Source of the DNA: DATFWC01 sp963777755
GTDB lineage: Bacteria; Pseudomonadota; Alphaproteobacteria; Rhizobiales; Xanthobacteraceae
Length of the DNA stretch: 64,000 nucleotides
Reading direction: 5' to 3'
NCBI GenBank assembly: GCA_963777755.1
Contig: CAVZSC010000029.1
Span: 74,263-138,262, forward strand
The notes under the pieces are model-generated. The model was given only the letters and a program-made list of their open reading frames with translations, ran no database searches and was not told the DNA's origin. Position numbers and translations under genes: made by a program. Numbering within the stretch: the stretch's first letter is position 1; the number at the start of each line of letters is the position of its first letter. This document shows, in pieces, positions 1 through 7,229 of the stretch.

Positions 1-36
1 TTTCGCGCCCTAGGGCATGCTTGCGGCGTGCGGGTC

Positions 37-75
37 TTATCTCGTCATTACGCTACGCGGACTACTTACCCGAGG
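37..75. repeat. 39-bp direct repeat, copy 1
   Basis: These 39 bases recur exactly at 1363-1401 in the same orientation, and a shorter related stretch precedes both copies with a 4-base length difference. It lies directly before the IS630 scar. It looks like a dispersed intergenic repeat; identity is seen, function is not known. Confidence 0.8.
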
Positions 76-78
76 TCG

Positions 79-165
79 TGGACCAAGTCGGCCGACCACA
101 TCCTTGCCTCCATCGAGCGCTTCCGTGCACGAACAAACGCTGTTCGAAATGCTACGAACTTCTGA
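79..165 (+). pseudogene. C-terminal scar of an IS630-family transposase
   Basis: Translation gives 28 residues, WTKSADHILASIERF and a short tail, ending at a TGA at 163-165. This matches the usual end of IS630-family transposases (TKSADxILASIxRF). Nothing upstream within the window supplies the DDE catalytic domain, and the 39-bp repeat stands where the preceding residues should be, so this is a remnant or a gene cut by the window edge plus a rearrangement. The remaining bases to 336 show no gene; an AT-rich patch near 255-275 may hold the promoter of the next gene. Confidence 0.6.
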
Positions 166-336
166 CCCATGACACGAGCCGGAGGGTGACGAAGCCGGGC
201 AGGACCAGGTGGTCGCAAGCGTCGATCACGTCGACGTCATGTGCGCTTGCCAAAAATAACGCACAGAATTTTTTTAGACATCGCTGTCGGGCTCCCCTCC
301 ACCGGAACGTCCTTGGGTACAAATGAAAGGGAACCC

Positions 337-702
337 ATGAGCACGAACGACACCTACCTTGCCGTCTTTCTCGGCAGCAAAACCAGCGCGCGCATCAAGA
401 CGTGGATGGCGCTTCCCGAAGCCGAGAGGCGCGCCAAGGAACATGAAGGCATCGCCGCCTGGAAGGCCTGGTTGGAAAAGCACCATGCGGCCGTTTCCGT
501 CATGGGCGGACCACTCGGCAAGACCAAGAAGGTCACCGAGAGCGGCGTTGAGGATGCGAGCAACGAGATGTGCGCCTTCATCGTCGTGCGTGCGGAATCG
601 CACGCGGCGGCCGCCAAGTTGTTCGAGAATCATCCGCATTTCGCGATCTTTCCGGGCGAATCCGTCGAGATCATGCCGATTCTCCCGATACCGGCTGGTT
701 GA
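337..702 (+). CDS. YCII-related domain protein
   Basis: A 121-residue cytosolic protein with the YCII-like layout: a beta strand near the N terminus (TYLAVFLG), a helical middle with WKAWLEKHHAAV, a GGPLG turn at about 58-62 and the closing FPGESVEIMPILP strand. YCII-fold proteins are small ferredoxin-like dimers whose roles are mostly unproven, so no reaction is assigned. The ATG at 337 is chosen because GAAAGGGAA lies just upstream; a longer reading from 241 would add a poorly conserved-looking stretch. The next gene starts 47 bases downstream on the same strand, so the two are probably one transcript; YCII and SRPBCC genes often travel together. Confidence 0.8.
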   Translation: MSTNDTYLAVFLGSKTSARIKTWMALPEAERRAKEHEGIAAWKAWLEKHHAAVSVMGGPLGKTKKVTESGVEDASNEMCAFIVVRAESHAAAAKLFENHPHFAIFPGESVEIMPILPIPAG

Positions 703-749
703 TCGGCGACAGCAGTCCGTTCAGTCAATTCAACAAAAGGAACACCACC

Positions 750-1193
750 ATGCCCAACACCGTTCGCTTGCACCGCGTCCTGTCAACCAAGCCGGAGAAA
801 GTCTATCGCGCGTTCCTCGAGGCGGATGCACTCGCGAAATGGCTCCCGCCCAACGGCTTTGCCTGCACCGTGCATCATCTGGAACCGAAAGTCGGTGGCA
901 CTTTCAAAATGTCCTTCCGGAACTTCACGACGGGCAACGGCCACTCGTTTGGCGGCGAATATATCGAGCTCGTTCCGAACGAGCGCTTGCGCTACACGGA
1001 TAAATTCGACGATCCGAGCCTCGCCGGCGACATTCTGGTGACGGTGACGTTGAAGAAAGTGTCGGTGGGCACCGAGCTCGACATCGTGCAGGAAGGCCTG
1101 CCAGACATCATTCCGCTGGAGGCCTGTTATCTCGGTTGGCAGGAGTCGTTGCGAAACTTGGCACGGCTCGTAGAGCCCGAAATCAATCAATAG
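750..1193 (+). CDS. SRPBCC / AHSA1-type domain protein
   Basis: A 147-residue protein of the START-like SRPBCC superfamily. Visible hallmarks are the opening strand RLHRVLSTKPEKVYRAF, the ADALAKWLPP segment, the VGGTFKMSF strand and the C-terminal helix CYLGWQESLRNLARLVEP, the standard order of the AHSA1 (activator of Hsp90 ATPase homologue) family. The fold makes a deep hydrophobic cavity; ligand is unknown. Start ATG at 750 follows AAAAGGAAC by about 8 bases. It is likely co-transcribed with the YCII gene. Bases 1194-1362 after it hold no recognisable gene. Confidence 0.85.
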   Translation: MPNTVRLHRVLSTKPEKVYRAFLEADALAKWLPPNGFACTVHHLEPKVGGTFKMSFRNFTTGNGHSFGGEYIELVPNERLRYTDKFDDPSLAGDILVTVTLKKVSVGTELDIVQEGLPDIIPLEACYLGWQESLRNLARLVEPEINQ

Positions 1194-1362
1194 CGCATGA
1201 GCAATCGAACGGCGGCAGGTTAGAGCGGGCGTCGAATTTCCGTTCGCCGTGCGCAGAAGCTCGTGGGTGACCTCCAGAGCTGATTCAAGTATTGCGCGGC
1301 CTGCTGGGAGCACGTGCGCTTCGCCAGCGCGTCAGGCGCCGGCAGGCACCTTCCGGCGTGCG

Positions 1363-1401
1363 TTATCTCGTCATTACGCTACGCGGACTACTTACCCGAG
1401 G
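1363..1401. repeat. 39-bp direct repeat, copy 2
   Basis: Identical to 37-75. Read on the minus strand it supplies the last codons and the TAA stop of the TIR gene, so that protein's extreme C terminus (about 12 residues) is repeat-derived. Confidence 0.8.
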
Positions 1402-2016
1402 CCAGAAACTATAAGCAAATCCCAGAGAGACGGCTCCAATAAGAAGGCCTCCTTCGCTGATCCCCGCCACTCCGGCATCTATGACGCTCATGAACACCAT
1501 GAACGCACCAAATGCCCCCGCTACGCCAGCCACGGACTGTCTTATTGATCTCCCCGAGCCGATTGAGTCGGTGGCGCCTTCTGCTTCCGGATTGTTGGCG
1601 CGCCTCGGCCCGAATGTCCGTTGTGAGTGGATTCTGTCAAGCTCAGCTGCGACTTCGGCTGGAATATTACCTTCAGGCTCAAGCACGGTGACAGCTTTGA
1701 GATAATTAGGGATCTGCTTATACTCGGTTCGTTCAATTATGACCGGCAATACTCTCTGCCGCGGGTCCGGCCACTTTTGTCGAGCATATTTTAATTCTGT
1801 CAGCGCATAGCTTCCCGGCATCACCGATTTTGGACTGATAAGGAACACAAATGCGTCGCTGTGTTCGACGGCTTTGCGTATCCGGACGTGGTAGTCGTCG
1901 CCAGCGGGAAGGCTGTCGCGATCAAAGAATACCTTATGCCCCGAACCGGCGAGAGCAAGATTGACTTGGTCCGCAATATCGCGGCGGTCAGACGCATAGG
2001 ATAGAAAGATGATCAT
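1363..2016 (-). CDS. TIR-domain protein with two C-terminal membrane segments
   Basis: A 217-residue protein opening directly with a TIR domain (residues 1 to about 130): box 1 IIFLSYASDR, a DRDSLPAGDDY BB-loop-like region at 32-42, and the S69-x4-E74 pair in SYALTEL, where E74 is in the place of the catalytic glutamate of TIR NADases. A linker leads to two hydrophobic stretches at about 161-182 and 187-204, which would put TIR on the cytosolic face of the membrane. TIR proteins that hydrolyse NAD act in bacterial antiphage defence and effectors; activity here is inferred. The gene stands alone, with a CRP-like palindrome 84 bases before the start. The last residues come from a dispersed repeat, so the original end may have been lost. 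Confidence 0.8.
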   Translation of the reverse strand: MIIFLSYASDRRDIADQVNLALAGSGHKVFFDRDSLPAGDDYHVRIRKAVEHSDAFVFLISPKSVMPGSYALTELKYARQKWPDPRQRVLPVIIERTEYKQIPNYLKAVTVLEPEGNIPAEVAAELDRIHSQRTFGPRRANNPEAEGATDSIGSGRSIRQSVAGVAGAFGAFMVFMSVIDAGVAGISEGGLLIGAVSLGFAYSFWPRVSSPRSVMTR

Positions 2017-2099
2017 CTTTTCCTACCCTTCCCAAGGACGCACCAAGCACTGATTGGGTGACCCCAGGTCCGACGCTAATGCAACTGCGTTCGTACGAC

Positions 2100-2115
2100 T
2101 GTGACGTTAATCACA
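2100..2115. promoter_or_regulatory. CRP/FNR-like palindrome
   Basis: TGTGACGTTAATCACA matches TGTGA-N6-TCACA exactly. It lies between the TIR gene (start at 2016, reading left) and the hydrolase stop at 2150, so the TIR gene is the only obvious target. A second perfect site stands at 11994-12009. Confidence 0.55.
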
Positions 2116-2149
2116 CAGGGCGCTCCACGGGCCGCCCCAGACTGCCGCT

Positions 2150-2944
2150 TCATCTCGCGCCCCCGATCCGCCGCATGAACGTCACCGCGGCGGGAACCCA
2201 CGGCCCATCGGCTTCCCCGCCCGCATAGCTGGCGGTGAAATGGGTGCGTTCGGCGAGCTCAAGCCGTTCCGCCTCACCGCCGGCGCTCTGCAGCGCGTCG
2301 ACGAAGCGTTGCGCCTGAACGATGAGGTGCGGGAAGTCCTTGGTGCCGTAGGCCACCAGGAACGGCGGCAGCGGCGCCTGGAGTTGCGCACGCGGGCTCG
2401 CGAGCAGGTCGTTGGCGAGGTCTGGTCCGAGGAAGCGAGGCCGCGCGGTCAAGCCGGAGCCCTCGCCGAACTCGTACACGCCCGACAGCGGCAGGCAGCC
2501 GCGCACGAGCGTTCCGCCGCCGCGCGCAGCAATCAGCGCCGCGTAGTGCCCGCCCGCCGAATGCCCGCCGATGAACAGAGGCCCCTCGAGGTTCTCGGAG
2601 ACCCATTTTGCCGCGCTGAGGCAATCCTCGAGCCCGGCCGGAAACATATGCTCGGGGGCGAGGCGATATCCCGCGGAGATGAAGGTGACGCCGGCCGCAT
2701 TGAGGGCAGGGGCCATGAAGCCCATCCATTCCTTGTAGCCCGAGGTCCAGCCGCCGCCGTGCCAGAACAACAGCACGGGCGCGGCCGGTTGATCCGCCGC
2801 GTAGACCGACAGCCGCTGATAGGGGCTCGGGCCGAACGCGACCTCGCGGCATGGGATGCCCTCGCTGCGGCGCCAGCATTCGGCGCTGTAGGCTTGGCCC
2901 GCCTCGGACAGCGGCTCCTGCGGAGGGTAATCGGCGAGCTTCAT
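2150..2944 (-). CDS. Alpha/beta hydrolase, esterase/kynurenine formamidase-like
   Basis: A 264-residue hydrolase of the HSL/BD-FAE type. The oxyanion motif HGGGW is at about 62-66, the nucleophile elbow GHSAGG at 127-132 with Ser129, an acid in YGTKDFPH and the catalytic His in ERTHF near the C terminus. The family cleaves carboxyl esters or N-formyl amides of small molecules; no signal peptide is seen, so it is cytosolic. The ATG at 2944 is preferred over 2974 because GAGAGG stands about 9 bases before it. It is monocistronic as far as can be seen. Confidence 0.85.
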   Translation of the reverse strand: MKLADYPPQEPLSEAGQAYSAECWRRSEGIPCREVAFGPSPYQRLSVYAADQPAAPVLLFWHGGGWTSGYKEWMGFMAPALNAAGVTFISAGYRLAPEHMFPAGLEDCLSAAKWVSENLEGPLFIGGHSAGGHYAALIAARGGGTLVRGCLPLSGVYEFGEGSGLTARPRFLGPDLANDLLASPRAQLQAPLPPFLVAYGTKDFPHLIVQAQRFVDALQSAGGEAERLELAERTHFTASYAGGEADGPWVPAAVTFMRRIGGAR

Positions 2945-2959
2945 CGGCGAGACCTCTCT

Positions 2960-3126
2960 GTTGTCATGGCCCACCCCCGATCAAGTCGGGAGCGGGCTCC
3001 AGCGGGCCACCCAGTACTCCGCAGCCTGAAAGTGGTGGCAAGGCAGTGCCTCAGTTCGCTCACCGGGATTACTGGATCATCCGCTGGAGTTTACCCCCGA
3101 CTTGATCGGGGGCGGATGATGACAAC
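2960..3126. repeat. MITE-like element with about 31-bp terminal inverted repeats
   Basis: The ends 2960-2990 and 3096-3126 are imperfect inverted copies; the inner 17 bases (2974-2990 against 3096-3112) pair perfectly, and both outer ends read GTTGTCAT. The 105 bases between encode nothing recognisable. Palindromic elements of this look are common between genes of Rhizobiales. No further gene is seen up to 3267. Confidence 0.6.
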
Positions 3127-3267
3127 CCATCCCGGCGTCCGATCACGGCGACGATCCGATCGGCGGCGGTCGCCACCTGCGCCGGATCGCGAATGGACGG
3201 CTGGGGCTACGTGCCGCGTGGCTACGCAGCGCGCAGAGCCCGGCTGTCCGGGGAGCGCAGAAAGACC

Positions 3268-4044
3268 TCAATGCCAGCGGTCTTCGTCGCGCAGGAAATC
3301 ATGGCGCGGGTTCTGCGGCCGGCCGTCGAGCGGGATGTACACCGACATCCGCGTCTGGCCGTCGGCGAACAGACGCCTGAGCAACGTCGCGCTGCGGGAG
3401 CGGATCACGCGCCGGCGAAAGCCCGGGACGTCGACGAACACTATGGTCCACCGGGTGCGTTCCAGCCGGGCGCGGTTCAACGTGGTCGTCGCGTATATCA
3501 CCCCCTGGCGCCCGGTCGACCCGGCGTTGCGAACGTGATGAACCGCCTCCACGCTCCTGCCATCGACCAGAACGGTTCGGTGGCTGTAGTGCCGCCTGGG
3601 CTCGCGGACCTTCTCCAGGATGATCGGCTCGACCGTTCGTCTCGGCCTGGCCTTCGCGGCGGATTTTCTGATCGCGTTCATGACGCGATCCCTGGACACG
3701 GCTTTTGTCACGCGCCCGGCGACTTTGTCCCGTCGCGATCGTTCGCGCGCTCTCCGGCGCTCGAGAGCGGACACCGCAAACAGCTCGGAGAAATACTGTT
3801 TGTAGATCGCGTTCAGCCGCGTCCGCGACACGCCGGCGCGCCGGGCGATTTCCGCATTGCTCACACCGCTGGCGAACAGGTCGAACAGCCGTGCGAAACC
3901 AACCCTGAGCTTGCGCCGCCGGCGGTTGAACTGCGACTGGGAGGCCAGATACGCTCGTCTCCGCTTTTTGCTGAGATGCAAGCGGCCGCGACCGCCGCTC
4001 CGCTGTGCGTGTCGCTGCGGCTCGATGGAGTTCTGTCGCAACAT
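3268..4044 (-). CDS. Basic helix-turn-helix protein, function unknown
   Basis: A 258-residue, very Arg-rich protein. A recognisable helix-turn-helix lies at about 52-85 (FDLFASGVSNAEIARRAGV followed by SRTRLNAIYKQ), like the DNA-binding segment of resolvase or Trp-repressor-type proteins. The remainder, including RRHYSHRTVLVDGRSVEAVHH, matches no family I recognise. It could be a DNA-binding protein of a mobile element or an orphan regulator. The ATG at 4044 is the first in frame; the start is uncertain. It lies just downstream of, and on the same strand as, the RTX gene ending at 4121, separated by a hairpin. Confidence 0.6.
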   Translation of the reverse strand: MLRQNSIEPQRHAQRSGGRGRLHLSKKRRRAYLASQSQFNRRRRKLRVGFARLFDLFASGVSNAEIARRAGVSRTRLNAIYKQYFSELFAVSALERRRARERSRRDKVAGRVTKAVSRDRVMNAIRKSAAKARPRRTVEPIILEKVREPRRHYSHRTVLVDGRSVEAVHHVRNAGSTGRQGVIYATTTLNRARLERTRWTIVFVDVPGFRRRVIRSRSATLLRRLFADGQTRMSVYIPLDGRPQNPRHDFLRDEDRWH

Positions 4045-4067
4045 CGTATCTGATTCAGTGTTCGAGG

Positions 4068-4095
4068 CGGGAGGGGCGCCGCAGCGTCCCTCCCG
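4068..4095 (-). terminator. GC-rich hairpin after the RTX gene
   Basis: CGGGAGGG at 4068-4075 pairs with CCCTCCCG at 4088-4095, 26 bases past the stop of the minus-strand RTX gene. No T tract follows on the minus strand, so intrinsic termination is possible but weakly supported. Confidence 0.4.
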
Positions 4096-4120
4096 AAACC
4101 AACCCCGGCTTCTCCACCGA

Positions 4121-5530
4121 TCAGACGAAGTTGCCCGTAGCGATCGCCCCCGTCACCCCGGTGATGTCGATGAGCAGGTCGGTCGCGTCGGCGAAGGCCG
4201 CGGTTCCGGCGGTCTGCTCGGCCACCAGGTAGGTGCGGCCGGCGAAGGTGAACTGCGCCGCCGTCACCTGACCGGCCCCGCTACCGCCCAGGGCGAACGC
4301 CGCCGCGAGCGCATTCTGGGCCGACGTCGTGAGGTCGACCCCGGTGCCGGCACCCATGTTGGCGGCGAAGTTGACCGCCACGCCGGTCTGGAACCTGTCC
4401 ACCGACCAGTCGAGATCGGTGATCTGCTCGAGCGGGCCGCCGCCGGCGGCGTTGTTGCCGTCGCCGCCGCCGTCCGAGTAGGCGAACACGTCGTTGCCGG
4501 CACCGCCTGCGATCGTGTCGATACTGACCGTGCCCGCCCTGTCGCCGCGGATCGTGTCGTTCGCCTCGTTGCCCTGCAGGGTCTCGCGACCGGTGCCGCC
4601 GAGGATCGTATCGTTGCCCTGGCCGCCGAACACCGTGTTGTTGCCGTCGCCGGCGTCCAGCGTATCGTTGGACTCGTTGCCGAAGATGATGCTGCCCCCG
4701 GTGCCGTCCAGGACCGAATCCCCACCGAAGCCGCCGACCACGGTGTTGACGCCAGCGTCGGAGGCGATGGTGTCGTTGCCGCCGTTGCCGAACACGATGT
4801 CGGCCCCGACGCCCGTGCGGATCGTGTCGTTGCCGTCGGCCGAGTCGTTGCCGCCGACGACGGTCGTGGCGGTCGCCGTCGTGGCAATGACCGTGTCGTT
4901 GCCTTCGTTGCCGAAGAACAGCGGGTTGCCGGAACCGGTGACGTAGTAGAGGCAGTCGTTTCCTTGGCCGCCGAAGTCGGTATCGCTCCCGCCCGACAGA
5001 TAGATGGTGTCGTTGCCCTCGTTGCCGAACGCCAGATCGGTGCCGCCGGTGGTGTTGCGGACGATCGAATCATCGCCGAAGCCGCCGATGGCGGTATTGT
5101 TGTCGAGCACGACGGCCGTCGTGCTGACATCGAGGATGTCGTTGCCGCCGTTGCCGAACATCAGGTCGGCGCCGTTGCTGCCGAAGATGCAGTCGTTACC
5201 GTCGCTCGAGTCGGTGCCGCCGACGATGGTCTGCGCCGCGGTTGAAGTGCTGAAGTTGACCGTATCGGCCCCGGCATTCAGGAGCAGCACCATCGAGCCG
5301 CTGTTGCCGGCCGCGAAGATGCTGTCGTTCTCCGTGCCGCCGTCGACCGTTCCGGTATTGCCGGCCTGGGTCACGACGATGTCGTTGCCGGAGTCGCCGG
5401 TGATGGTCGCCAGGCCCGTTCCCTGGAAAATGCAGTCGTCGCCCGCGAGACCGACGATGGTGCCGGGGCCTGCATCCGTCGCTTGGTTCAAGGTATCATT
5501 GCCGGCAGTGCCGGTTGCCGCGTAAGCCAT
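4121..5530 (-). CDS. RTX beta-roll protein, type A (469 aa)
   Basis: A protein built almost wholly of Ca2+-binding RTX-style nonapeptides (many GNEGNDTI, FGNGGNDT and VGGNDS units) between a fixed N-terminal module starting MAYAATGTAGNDTLNQ and a C-terminal domain ending LLIDITGVTGAIATGNFV. The tail resembles the bluetail-like ends of secreted RTX proteins. No N-terminal signal peptide is present; the family leaves through type I secretion by a C-terminal signal and folds in the Ca2+-rich exterior. No catalytic domain is seen. The first 80 residues are nearly identical to those of the gene at 57271-58692, so the two are recent paralogues. No type I exporter lies in the window. The start is ATG at 5530. 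Confidence 0.85.
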   Translation of the reverse strand: MAYAATGTAGNDTLNQATDAGPGTIVGLAGDDCIFQGTGLATITGDSGNDIVVTQAGNTGTVDGGTENDSIFAAGNSGSMVLLLNAGADTVNFSTSTAAQTIVGGTDSSDGNDCIFGSNGADLMFGNGGNDILDVSTTAVVLDNNTAIGGFGDDSIVRNTTGGTDLAFGNEGNDTIYLSGGSDTDFGGQGNDCLYYVTGSGNPLFFGNEGNDTVIATTATATTVVGGNDSADGNDTIRTGVGADIVFGNGGNDTIASDAGVNTVVGGFGGDSVLDGTGGSIIFGNESNDTLDAGDGNNTVFGGQGNDTILGGTGRETLQGNEANDTIRGDRAGTVSIDTIAGGAGNDVFAYSDGGGDGNNAAGGGPLEQITDLDWSVDRFQTGVAVNFAANMGAGTGVDLTTSAQNALAAAFALGGSGAGQVTAAQFTFAGRTYLVAEQTAGTAAFADATDLLIDITGVTGAIATGNFV

Positions 5531-6116
5531 GCTAATACCTCCCTCGGTCGCCCTGCTTCGAGCAGGCGATCATCGCCAGCTCTCGGAGTGTGAGCTGCCC
5601 CTACCGGCACCTCGCCGGCTGCTGCTTCATGACTAACAATGCCGAACTCTCCGTAGAATGCAAGAAAAACTTGGGTTATTGACACGTCATCGCAACCTTC
5701 TGAAATCGATGCTTCGCAACAGAAAGGATCAAGGCGCCGATATCCTGGCTCATTGCATCCAGCTCCCCTTTGCCGTGCGGCAATTGTGTCAGCGCCGTCT
5801 GATACCGGCTACCTGCACGGACGACCACAACCGTCGTTGAAACTCATCCACCCGACAATCGCTCATTGAGCCATCGTCCGCACCGTTAGGTCGCATACCG
5901 CCTAGCAGCGCTCGCCGAGGGTCCGGATCCACGGCCGTGATCCGTAGACGCGGGCAATGCGGGTCATAAGCGTCGGCTCCGTGCGCAGCAGGTGCATCGG
6001 CACCGAGGGGTTCACGCCATGAAAGAAGTTGGCCCACCCGCACCGCCTGTATGAGCCCGAGAAACTGCGGATGCCGGTCTCCAACCGCATCGACGATCAG
6101 GGAGATCAGCCGGCTC
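5531..6116. other. Gene-poor stretch between RTX gene and carbamoyltransferase remnant
   Basis: No convincing gene. On the minus strand, two overlapping frames downstream of the carbamoyltransferase remnant (about 5900-6110) give protein-like text such as RRCGWANFFHGVNPSV, which suggests decayed coding DNA of unknown origin. The part next to 5530 should hold the RTX promoter. Confidence 0.4.
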
Positions 6117-6173
6117 GTCGACGACGAGGGATATGCCGGTGTCGTGACCGAAATTCATCCCGAGAACGTTCAT
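6117..6173 (-). pseudogene. 5' remnant of a NodU-type carbamoyltransferase gene
   Basis: Nineteen codons, MNVLGMNFGHDTGISLVVD, match the start of the complete carbamoyltransferase at 58821 (one residue differs) and are nearly identical in bases. Similarity continues upstream of the ATG to about 6198 (the shared string CGAGGCGTCGGC). After codon 19 the reading departs into unrelated sequence and stops. The remnant begins 40 bases past the sulfotransferase stop on the same strand, so a sulfotransferase-carbamoyltransferase operon probably existed here. Confidence 0.75.
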
Positions 6174-6213
6174 TTCGCGGGGCCGACGCCTCGTTCAGCC
6201 AGAATGGCCGCGC

Positions 6214-7122
6214 CTATCGTTCCAACATCATTCGCGGGCCGGCGCCTGCAGCCGGCGCTCTTCGACGGTAGCCGTGTGCCTCCATCAGGCCGCCGCATCC
6301 TGCCTCGACAATGGAAACCGCCTTTTCGTCGAGCTGGTCGACCCAATCGGCGGCGATGCCCTTGCGGAAAAACGACCGCGGGTCGGCGGTGCCGCGCGGG
6401 CGACCCCCGGTCATGGCTTCAAAGCTCGTGAGATGCTCGATCTCGGCAAGCTTTTCGTCGGAAAGCTCGGCCGCGAAAAAATCGAATAGCGCTCGCGCGG
6501 TCGGCCGAAAATGCTCAAGAAGATCCTCGTATCTCACCTCGTGCACAAGGCCGGGAAAGTCGGACTTGAACCTGTGCACGCGTTCCGTGCCGAGCTGCCA
6601 TCCGGCCGCAACCTCTTCCGCCGTCTTGTAGTACAAGGGGTCTCCCGAGGTCGCAAAGTTCGGGTTCGCCCCCGTCCTCGCTCGCTGAAACACCCGCGAG
6701 ACCAGGACGTCCCTCGGGTCGCGGATGACATGAACAAACCGAGCGTCGGGAAAAAGCCCGTGGAGAATAGGCAGAGCTTCGGTGTATCCTGGGGTCTTGT
6801 CTCCCAGCCAGATCACCCCCGGCGGCACGCCACGACGTATCATCAGCCAGAGGATGTGATCTTTCACCACCTCGACCATTTCCGCGGGGCTGATCGGAAC
6901 GTGGGACGAATGTCCCTGATACACGACATCATCGACCGCTCCCTGAAATCGATTGTACTCGCACATGGCCGCGACGAAGGGCTTGCCGACTTTCGTATGG
7001 AAATGCCCTTCTCCGGAGCAGGAGATCTTCGGATGGGCGTCGAGAATATGTTGCACCCAGGTTGTCCCGGCCTTCGGCGGGCCGCAGACAAAGAAGACGC
7101 GATATTGAGCATCCTGGTTCAC
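6214..7122 (-). CDS. PAPS-dependent sulfotransferase
   Basis: A 302-residue cytosolic sulfotransferase that would move sulfate from 3'-phosphoadenylyl sulfate to a hydroxyl or amine acceptor. The 5'-phosphosulfate loop GPPKAGTTWVQ is at about 14-24, the 3'-phosphate motif RDPRDVLVSR at about 135-145, and FRKGIAADW near 260 stands in the place of the family's RKGxxGDW motif. Length is normal for the Sulfotransfer_1/3 families and for NodH-like enzymes. The start is taken as GTG at 7122. PAPS would come from CysD/CysNC at 28201-30986. The acceptor is unknown; a lipid-linked glycan is the contextual guess. Confidence 0.88.
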   Translation of the reverse strand: MNQDAQYRVFFVCGPPKAGTTWVQHILDAHPKISCSGEGHFHTKVGKPFVAAMCEYNRFQGAVDDVVYQGHSSHVPISPAEMVEVVKDHILWLMIRRGVPPGVIWLGDKTPGYTEALPILHGLFPDARFVHVIRDPRDVLVSRVFQRARTGANPNFATSGDPLYYKTAEEVAAGWQLGTERVHRFKSDFPGLVHEVRYEDLLEHFRPTARALFDFFAAELSDEKLAEIEHLTSFEAMTGGRPRGTADPRSFFRKGIAADWVDQLDEKAVSIVEAGCGGLMEAHGYRRRAPAAGAGPRMMLER

Positions 7123-7229
7123 GCCGGATCATCTCCCACAAGCGTGTCGCGGATCGAAAGGTCGACCAGATAGTATAGATTCTGGCCGATATGGGCTTTG
7201 TAGACGTCCCAGCGGCACCGGCAAGGACA

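Noticed and set aside
4264..5130. Ser/Ala/Thr/Arg-rich frames across the RTX genes on both strands
   Set aside because: Shadow readings of periodic repeat DNA; the repeat itself makes stop-free frames.
5789..6090. Minus-strand frames of 62-84 codons upstream of the RTX gene
   Set aside because: They overlap each other and appear to be decayed coding DNA following the carbamoyltransferase remnant, not intact genes.
7119..7229. Reading WDVYKAHIGQNLYYLVDL between the hydroxylase stop and sulfotransferase start
   Set aside because: Protein-like for about 30 codons and ending in a TGA that overlaps the sulfotransferase GTG, but it has no start and no body; could be a fragment, not enough to call a gene.
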